Shown: positions 7,490 through 11,141 of the stretch, one piece after another
Numbering within the stretch: the first letter of the stretch is position 1
How the letters are laid out: each line of letters begins with the position of its first letter
Assembly (NCBI GenBank): GCA_025360395.1
Contig: JANYCH010000246.1
Span: forward strand, 1 to 11,141
DNA from: Cytophagales bacterium
GTDB lineage: Bacteria > Bacteroidota > Bacteroidia > Cytophagales > UBA9547
Direction of reading: 5' to 3'
DNA: 11,141 nt
Made by a program: the position numbers and the translations under genes
Notes under the pieces: model-generated
Seen by the model: the letters and a program-made list of their open reading frames with translations, nothing else
Told to the model about the DNA's origin: nothing
Database searches by the model: none

Positions 7490-8245
7490 CTATTTCCTTC
7501 TAAAATGATATAATCCCACACATTCATTTTCAGAAGGTTTTATGCTTAATGTATTGCCCACTATATAAAGCCGTTCCAAACATTCCATATCAGGAAACAT
7601 TGCCATGAGATAAGCTTCTTCAAAAATCCTGTGTGAATTAAAACGAAGTTGCATCACAGAAGATACAGGAACAGAAATATATAAGTTACCACCTGCCGAC
7701 AATACTCGTTGCAATTCCAATGCAGCCTTTTCACTTCCATTTACATCTAAAATATCGCCGTAACGGCCTAAACCTATATGTTCAATTACACACAAACTGG
7801 ACAATGAATAGATGCTGCCTGTTATAAATGGAAGTGCTAAAATGTCACCCTTCACAAAAGATAGGGAAGAAATTGTCAAGGACAGAGGGCGGATGTCAAT
7901 CATAGTAGTATCTACTACTTTTGAAAGAAACGAGACGTATTTATGATGAGAACCAACATCATAATGCTTTACCGGATTACTTTGAATGACCTTCTCAAAT
8001 GCCCAGCAATCCTGATAAAAATAAATTGGATCAAGTTCAGTTTCCTCAGTTTTATCGTACAATGCAGGGGCAAGCTTTATCAAAGCTTTTTTCTTAGGGA
8101 TTCCGGCAAGCAAAATATACTGATCAAAATCAGCCCAAAAACTACTCCATCTTTTCCAGTTTATATGGCATTGATTTATACTGTTTTTAATAATACCTCT
8201 GTGATAATAATATTTGAGAGTTTCTATAATGTATGAAATCCGCAT
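7490..8245 (-). CDS. DUF268 family, SAM-methyltransferase-like protein
   Basis: A 251-residue protein with a Rossmann-type methyltransferase core. HYDVGSHHKYVSFLS (94-108) is the degenerate SAM-binding motif I. MIDIRPLS (115-122) has the acidic residue after strand 2. GDILALPF (133-140) is motif II. CVIEHIGLGRYGD (152-164) is the near-invariant DUF268 signature. ELQRVLSAGGNLYISVPV (177-194) is the post-I/III region seen in Methyltransf_11 proteins, and FNSHRIF (202-208) also belongs to the family. DUF268 proteins are found in bacterial polysaccharide loci and in some eukaryotes, and their reaction is not settled as far as I know. Methylation of a sugar or of the glycan end is the best inference. 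The ATG at 8245 is one base after the stop of the ABC ATPase gene, which implies translational coupling and a role tied to export. Confidence 0.78.
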   Translation of the reverse strand: MRISYIIETLKYYYHRGIIKNSINQCHINWKRWSSFWADFDQYILLAGIPKKKALIKLAPALYDKTEETELDPIYFYQDCWAFEKVIQSNPVKHYDVGSHHKYVSFLSKVVDTTMIDIRPLSLTISSLSFVKGDILALPFITGSIYSLSSLCVIEHIGLGRYGDILDVNGSEKAALELQRVLSAGGNLYISVPVSSVMQLRFNSHRIFEEAYLMAMFPDMECLERLYIVGNTLSIKPSENECVGLYHFRRK

Positions 8246-8246
8246 A

Positions 8247-9506
8247 TTATTTTTTCAAAGACCATTCAGCATTAACTAACATTTTACCATGCGAATAGCC
8301 TGGCATTTCCTTGTAATTTCCAAAACTACCCTTTTCAACTTTCAATTCAACAGCATTATCAAGGGCATCTAAAAAAATATTATCCAAAAGTATTGAATAT
8401 GATAGATTATAAGTTCCCTCTACAAGTGGGAAATCATATATTGTAAAGATAACTGTATTGCTATTTGTATAGTCAGCTAGTAATTGATGTGTTAGCCGGT
8501 TATGGTGTTGAATCAAATTCACATCTCCGGTTGTAGAAATGTCTACCCCAAAATAAAGCATTCCAGGAAGAGGTATCCTCTCATTAACTTCATAATTAAA
8601 ATGAATCTTAAAACTCTGTCCAGATTTCACCTGATAAATTTCAACATCGCTCATATCAAAAAGTTTGATAGAAACCATGGAAATTTTCTTGTTCCCCTTC
8701 CGGTCACTTCTTTCAGACAGTTTTTGGGAAGACATCAATTTGTTGTTATCCAGATATTTATTTACTGCTACTCCAGTCTCCCCAAAATAAGATATTTTTC
8801 CACCATCCAACAGTACAACCTTGTTGCATAGCATTTCTATAGCTCCCATGTTATGGCTCACAAAAAGTATAGTCCTTCCTTTTTGGTCACTTACCTCTTT
8901 CATTTTTCCTATACACTTACGCTGAAACTCAAAGTCTCCAACAGCCAGCACTTCATCTACTACAAGAATTTCGGGTTCTAAATGCGCTGCAACAGAGAAT
9001 GCCAGTTTTAAATACATACCTGAAGAATATCGCTTGACAGGAGTATCAAAAAAGCTTTGTATTCCGGCAAACTCAACTATTTCATCTATTCGGGCAGTTA
9101 TTTCATAGGAGCGCATCCCCAGGATGGCACCATTTAAGTAAACATTCTCCCTCCCTGTAAGGTCTTGATGAAAGCCAGTGCCTACTTCTAACAAGCTTGC
9201 AATGCGTCCGTTAACCTTTATCTGTCCTTTTGTAGGAGTAGTAATCCTTGATAATATTTTCAATAGAGTAGACTTTCCTGCTCCATTTCTGCCTATTATT
9301 CCTATTGCATTACCTTCAAAAATATCTAAATCAATATCTTTCAGAGCCCAATGTGTACCTGCTTTTGTATCTAAATGTTTCATGTCAGGTTTAACCTCCT
9401 GAAATTTCGAAAACCATTTATTTAAATCTCCATACAAAGTACCTGTACTGATTTGCCCTAAGTTATACTTTTTAGATACCCCTTCTATTTTGATGATTGG
9501 TTGCAA
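8247..9506 (-). CDS. Polysaccharide ABC transporter ATPase, Wzt-like with C-terminal glycan-binding domain
   Basis: This is the ATP-hydrolysing subunit of an ABC exporter that moves a lipid-linked polysaccharide or O-antigen across the inner membrane. The nucleotide-binding domain (about 1-255) has Walker A GRNGAGKST (72-80), Q-loop around Gln114 (GFHQDLTGREN), signature YSSGM (160-164), Walker B ILVVDE (180-185) followed by VLAVGD, and the switch His218 (VSHN). The Walker A and signature wording is that of the Wzt/KpsT/TagH branch. The 419-residue length exceeds a plain KpsT (about 220-250), and residues about 275-419 match the Wzt C-terminal beta-sandwich, which in E. coli O8/O9a recognises the modified end of the O-antigen. 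The membrane permease partner (Wzm) is not in the window; wzm usually lies directly upstream, but here that place is taken by a GT61 gene. The start is 8 bases after the GT61 stop. Confidence 0.93.
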   Translation of the reverse strand: MQPIIKIEGVSKKYNLGQISTGTLYGDLNKWFSKFQEVKPDMKHLDTKAGTHWALKDIDLDIFEGNAIGIIGRNGAGKSTLLKILSRITTPTKGQIKVNGRIASLLEVGTGFHQDLTGRENVYLNGAILGMRSYEITARIDEIVEFAGIQSFFDTPVKRYSSGMYLKLAFSVAAHLEPEILVVDEVLAVGDFEFQRKCIGKMKEVSDQKGRTILFVSHNMGAIEMLCNKVVLLDGGKISYFGETGVAVNKYLDNNKLMSSQKLSERSDRKGNKKISMVSIKLFDMSDVEIYQVKSGQSFKIHFNYEVNERIPLPGMLYFGVDISTTGDVNLIQHHNRLTHQLLADYTNSNTVIFTIYDFPLVEGTYNLSYSILLDNIFLDALDNAVELKVEKGSFGNYKEMPGYSHGKMLVNAEWSLKK

Positions 9507-9514
9507 GCGCTGTA

Positions 9515-10525
9515 TTAATTATAAAGATATGTTTCTAATCTTTTTTGCAGTTTTGGCACATTTACAATAATATCATTATCCCTGAAATTCCGTGAATCGC
9601 CTACACCATCACAGGGAAGGTAAAGATAATTCACTCCTCTGGTTTTTATTAGGTTATAATAACAAAGATCCTGATGATTTTGCTCTATCAGGTCAATAAT
9701 CATTCCTCTTGGAGGAATAAACAAGCCATTAACGAAACTGGAGCCATGCACACCACAAACATTTGCGGTGCGTGAAAAAAGCAAGAATTGTTCCTTAAGA
9801 CTAATATCATCAGTGATAACCACTTCAAAATTATAATCTTTTACCAATGCTAACACTTCTTTCTCGTTCACACACTTACGCTTTGTAGACCTTGCCCGAG
9901 AAGTATAGATGTTTATTTCTGGAGACGCATCTACTATACCGAATTCTTTAGTCAAAAAAGCATGTAAATTACTAACTACACCAGGGTGGTGAATTCCAAA
10001 ATGATTTGATAGTTGCCCAATTATATATAGCCTTGAAGCTTTAACAATTTCGTTTTCCTTACAATAAAATATACCTGCACAATCTATCACTTCTAAGGAT
10101 TGTTTATGAAAAGGTTTAAGGCTTTCATTCATTATCAATACCTTATCTTTAATAAAATCCTTGGCCAAAACTAATTTCGGATAACATTCTGTAAACCAAT
10201 GATAATAATTGTCATACCAGGCATGGTGAAAAAGCACACAAGGTTCCTCCAGCTTTTTTACTTTGCCAGATAATATTTTTTTAAAAAAGGAATAAGGTTT
10301 AGCAGATTTTCCAATTAGGCAATAAATGGATTCAGGTAATAATTTACCATTTTTGAATGCTAACCCAAATGGTGAAACAAAAGTATTTGTATGTTCATAT
10401 AAATAAACAGCAGGATGATCTATAGATTTAGAATCAATATGTAAAAGTTTATCCAAGCTATCCGATATATAATTTATTGGATATTGAGGTAGCTCCACTG
10501 TTTTTTCCAATATAAGATATTGCAT
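9515..10525 (-). CDS. Glycosyltransferase family 61 (DUF563)
   Basis: A 336-residue protein with the signatures of GT61/DUF563. LFHHAWYDNYYHWFTECYPK (98-117) contains the family HW...E...P core. YTSRARSTKRKCVNE (207-221) is the Arg-rich nucleotide-site segment, and CGVHGSSFVNGLFIPPRG (257-274) is the highly conserved HGxxxxNxLFxPxG stretch. Members are best known as plant xylosyl- and arabinosyltransferases and as bacterial proteins in capsule and LPS loci. The sugar transferred here cannot be told. No signal peptide or membrane helix is seen, so it is likely cytoplasmic. It is the first complete leftward gene, with the ATPase gene 8 bases downstream, so a promoter or an upstream gene should lie beyond 10525. 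The 327 bases up to 10852 show only one lone -7-like box and the tail of a possible upstream gene. Confidence 0.87.
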   Translation of the reverse strand: MQYLILEKTVELPQYPINYISDSLDKLLHIDSKSIDHPAVYLYEHTNTFVSPFGLAFKNGKLLPESIYCLIGKSAKPYSFFKKILSGKVKKLEEPCVLFHHAWYDNYYHWFTECYPKLVLAKDFIKDKVLIMNESLKPFHKQSLEVIDCAGIFYCKENEIVKASRLYIIGQLSNHFGIHHPGVVSNLHAFLTKEFGIVDASPEINIYTSRARSTKRKCVNEKEVLALVKDYNFEVVITDDISLKEQFLLFSRTANVCGVHGSSFVNGLFIPPRGMIIDLIEQNHQDLCYYNLIKTRGVNYLYLPCDGVGDSRNFRDNDIIVNVPKLQKRLETYLYN

Positions 10526-10535
10526 CCAACCTTGA

Positions 10536-10691
10536 TTAAAGAATATTTTTTCTTAATACTTTAATTCTCTGCTTTGATAAACAAAATGATATGTACATAA
10601 TTGCCATTAAATAATAAACATTGTTAATACTATTAAAGGTGCGTTGTGATAGGTAAATGTTATAAAGAGTAATTGCAAGGGTAAAAGTATT
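10536..10691 (-). pseudogene. Possible C-terminal remnant of an upstream membrane-protein gene
   Basis: On the minus strand a frame is open for 51 codons between a TGA at 10694-10692 and a TAA at 10538-10536. It reads as a hydrophobic segment (YYLMAIMYISFCL) followed by a basic tail (SKQRIKVLRKN), like the end of a polytopic membrane protein. Its stop lies 10 bases before the GT61 ATG, the same tight spacing as in the rest of this gene cluster. Just upstream, another frame (10750-10607) reads EVNYFLKFIEILLPLQLLFI. Joining the two by one frameshift near 10650-10690 would give a longer, plausible membrane C terminus. No start codon suits a full gene. AT-rich DNA encodes hydrophobic peptides by chance, so this is tentative. 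Confidence 0.3.
10543..10581 (+). repeat. 39-base direct repeat, copy 1
   Basis: This stretch, beginning atattttttcttaatac and ending gctttgataaa, is repeated without a mismatch at 11103-11141, exactly 560 bases to the right. The bases before the repeat differ (ga at 10541-10542, tt at 11101-11102). The copy lies inside the possible minus-strand gene remnant, covering its basic tail, and 17 bases from the GT61 start. An exact match of this length is far beyond chance, even in AT-rich DNA. Confidence 0.97.
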
Positions 10692-10852
10692 TCAATGAAT
10701 TTTAAAAAATAATTTACTTCCCTTTTGCACCTACAAATATAATTTATCTCTTATCTATTTAATTACAGGCACAATTTATTTTTACCTTTAATCTATTACC
10801 TATATCTTGTATCTTAAAGTTTCTGATTTTCTAACAATTTCTTTCTGATTTT

Positions 10853-11116
10853 TTGAATTCCCTAGATATAATATCTAAAAGGTTGATTTTTTCAATCTTG
10901 GTAAGTATTCACCTTGCAAGATATTTACCTTTTATACTACACGCTCAAATTGCCAATGGTTTTGAAGATGGCTTCATATTTCTAAGTCAGGCATGGAATC
11001 ATGGCTTATCAAGTCTAATTATTCCATATCAAAAATATTTTCATACTGTACAACGTTTGGTAGCGTTTTTCGGAACCTTTTTACCTATAGATATTATACC
11101 TTATATTTTTTCTTAA
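10853..11116 (+). CDS. N-terminal fragment of a polytopic membrane protein, broken at the repeat
   Basis: Eighty-seven codons start with a TTG at 10853; an in-frame TAA at 10832-10834 excludes an earlier start. Residues 11-29 are a hydrophobic first membrane segment (LIFSILVSIHLARYLPFIL). They are followed by a loop NGFEDGFIFLSQAWNHGLSS and then IIPYQKYFHTVQRLVAFFG (56-74). This order (DG...FLxxAWxxGxxSLxxPYxxYxHxxxRLxA) resembles the N terminus of large bacterial membrane proteins of the glycan-modifying GT-C kind that I recall with PYAGYLHxxPRL. The specific family is not certain. Such proteins are several hundred residues long, but this one stops after Ser87. The last three to four codons and the stop come from the 39-base direct repeat that starts at 11103, so the true gene is interrupted there, either by a rearrangement or by a false assembly join. 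It is oriented opposite to the main gene cluster. Confidence 0.6.
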   Translation: MNSLDIISKRLIFSILVSIHLARYLPFILHAQIANGFEDGFIFLSQAWNHGLSSLIIPYQKYFHTVQRLVAFFGTFLPIDIIPYIFS

Positions 11117-11141
11117 TACTTTAATTCTCTGCTTTGATAAA
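11103..11141 (+). repeat. 39-base direct repeat, copy 2, at the window end
   Basis: Identical to 10543-10581 over its whole visible length and ending on the final base of the window, so the true right border of the repeat is unknown. Its left border coincides with the break in the membrane-protein frame, whose final codons and stop it supplies. If the sequence to the right goes on as in 10582 onwards, this is the start of a second 560-base unit of a tandem duplication. Confidence 0.95.

Larger units (their letters stand above)
10526..10852. other. AT-rich 327-base gap with repeat copy, gene remnant and weak promoter signal
   Basis: No complete gene is visible on either strand. The part next to GT61 holds the first copy of the 39-base direct repeat and an imperfect inverted repeat (TTAAAG at 10536-10541 with CTTTAA at 10559-10564). 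On the minus strand two overlapping hydrophobic open frames cover most of it (10607-10750 and 10536-10691). TATATTTG on the minus strand at 10741-10734 matches the -7 consensus, but I find no TTTG at the right distance upstream, so it is a weak promoter candidate. A start there would leave about 200 bases of leader before GT61. Confidence 0.5.

Noticed and set aside
8502..8831. Rightward open frame of 109 codons.
   Set aside because: It lies antisense to the glycan-binding domain of the ABC ATPase and its product has no recognisable features.
10526..10600. CRISPR array or insertion sequence at the right end.
   Set aside because: Only two repeat copies 560 bases apart, no terminal inverted repeats, and no transposase or cas-like frame.

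Overview
The window looks like Bacteroidota (Bacteroidetes) chromosome. The evidence is low GC content, Bacteroidota-type protein sequences (RimO, PdxJ, a DUF3078 protein), and two candidate promoters of the class-specific TTTG / TAnnTTTG form (upstream of yqeY and rimO). I cannot place it below phylum or class.

Left part, about 1-3460, is core genome. A yqeY gene runs leftwards off the window edge. It is divergent from pdxJ (vitamin B6 synthesis), which is followed by rimO (ribosomal protein S12 methylthiolation) and a DUF3078 outer-surface protein. rimO most likely starts at a TTG at 1168 just after its own promoter, and DUF3078 follows it by 19 bases. A convincing intrinsic terminator for this rightward unit lies at 3491-3526, inside the 3' coding end of the convergent glycosyltransferase gene. 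The two genes overlap by 11 bases at their stops.

Right part, 3450-10525, is a surface-polysaccharide locus transcribed mainly leftwards. In transcription order a tight cluster (gaps of 8, 1, 2 and 10 bases) encodes a GT61/DUF563 glycosyltransferase, a Wzt/KpsT-like ABC ATPase with a C-terminal glycan-recognition domain, a DUF268 methyltransferase-like protein, an unrecognised probable glycosyltransferase and a GT2 glycosyltransferase. An O-acyltransferase on the opposite strand (4562-5644) separates this cluster from a second GT2 gene (3450-4448). Together these would build, decorate and export a glycan by the ABC-transporter route. The cognate permease (Wzm) is not in the window.

Right end, 10526-11141, is unusual. 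Upstream of GT61 the leftward strand keeps an open, hydrophobic frame ending with a basic tail 10 bases before the GT61 start, like the end of a lost or frameshifted membrane-protein gene. A rightward N-terminal fragment of another membrane protein (10853-11116) is cut off by a 39-base exact direct repeat of 10543-10581. That repeat ends on the last base of the window, so it is either a real duplication junction or an assembly artefact at a contig end.
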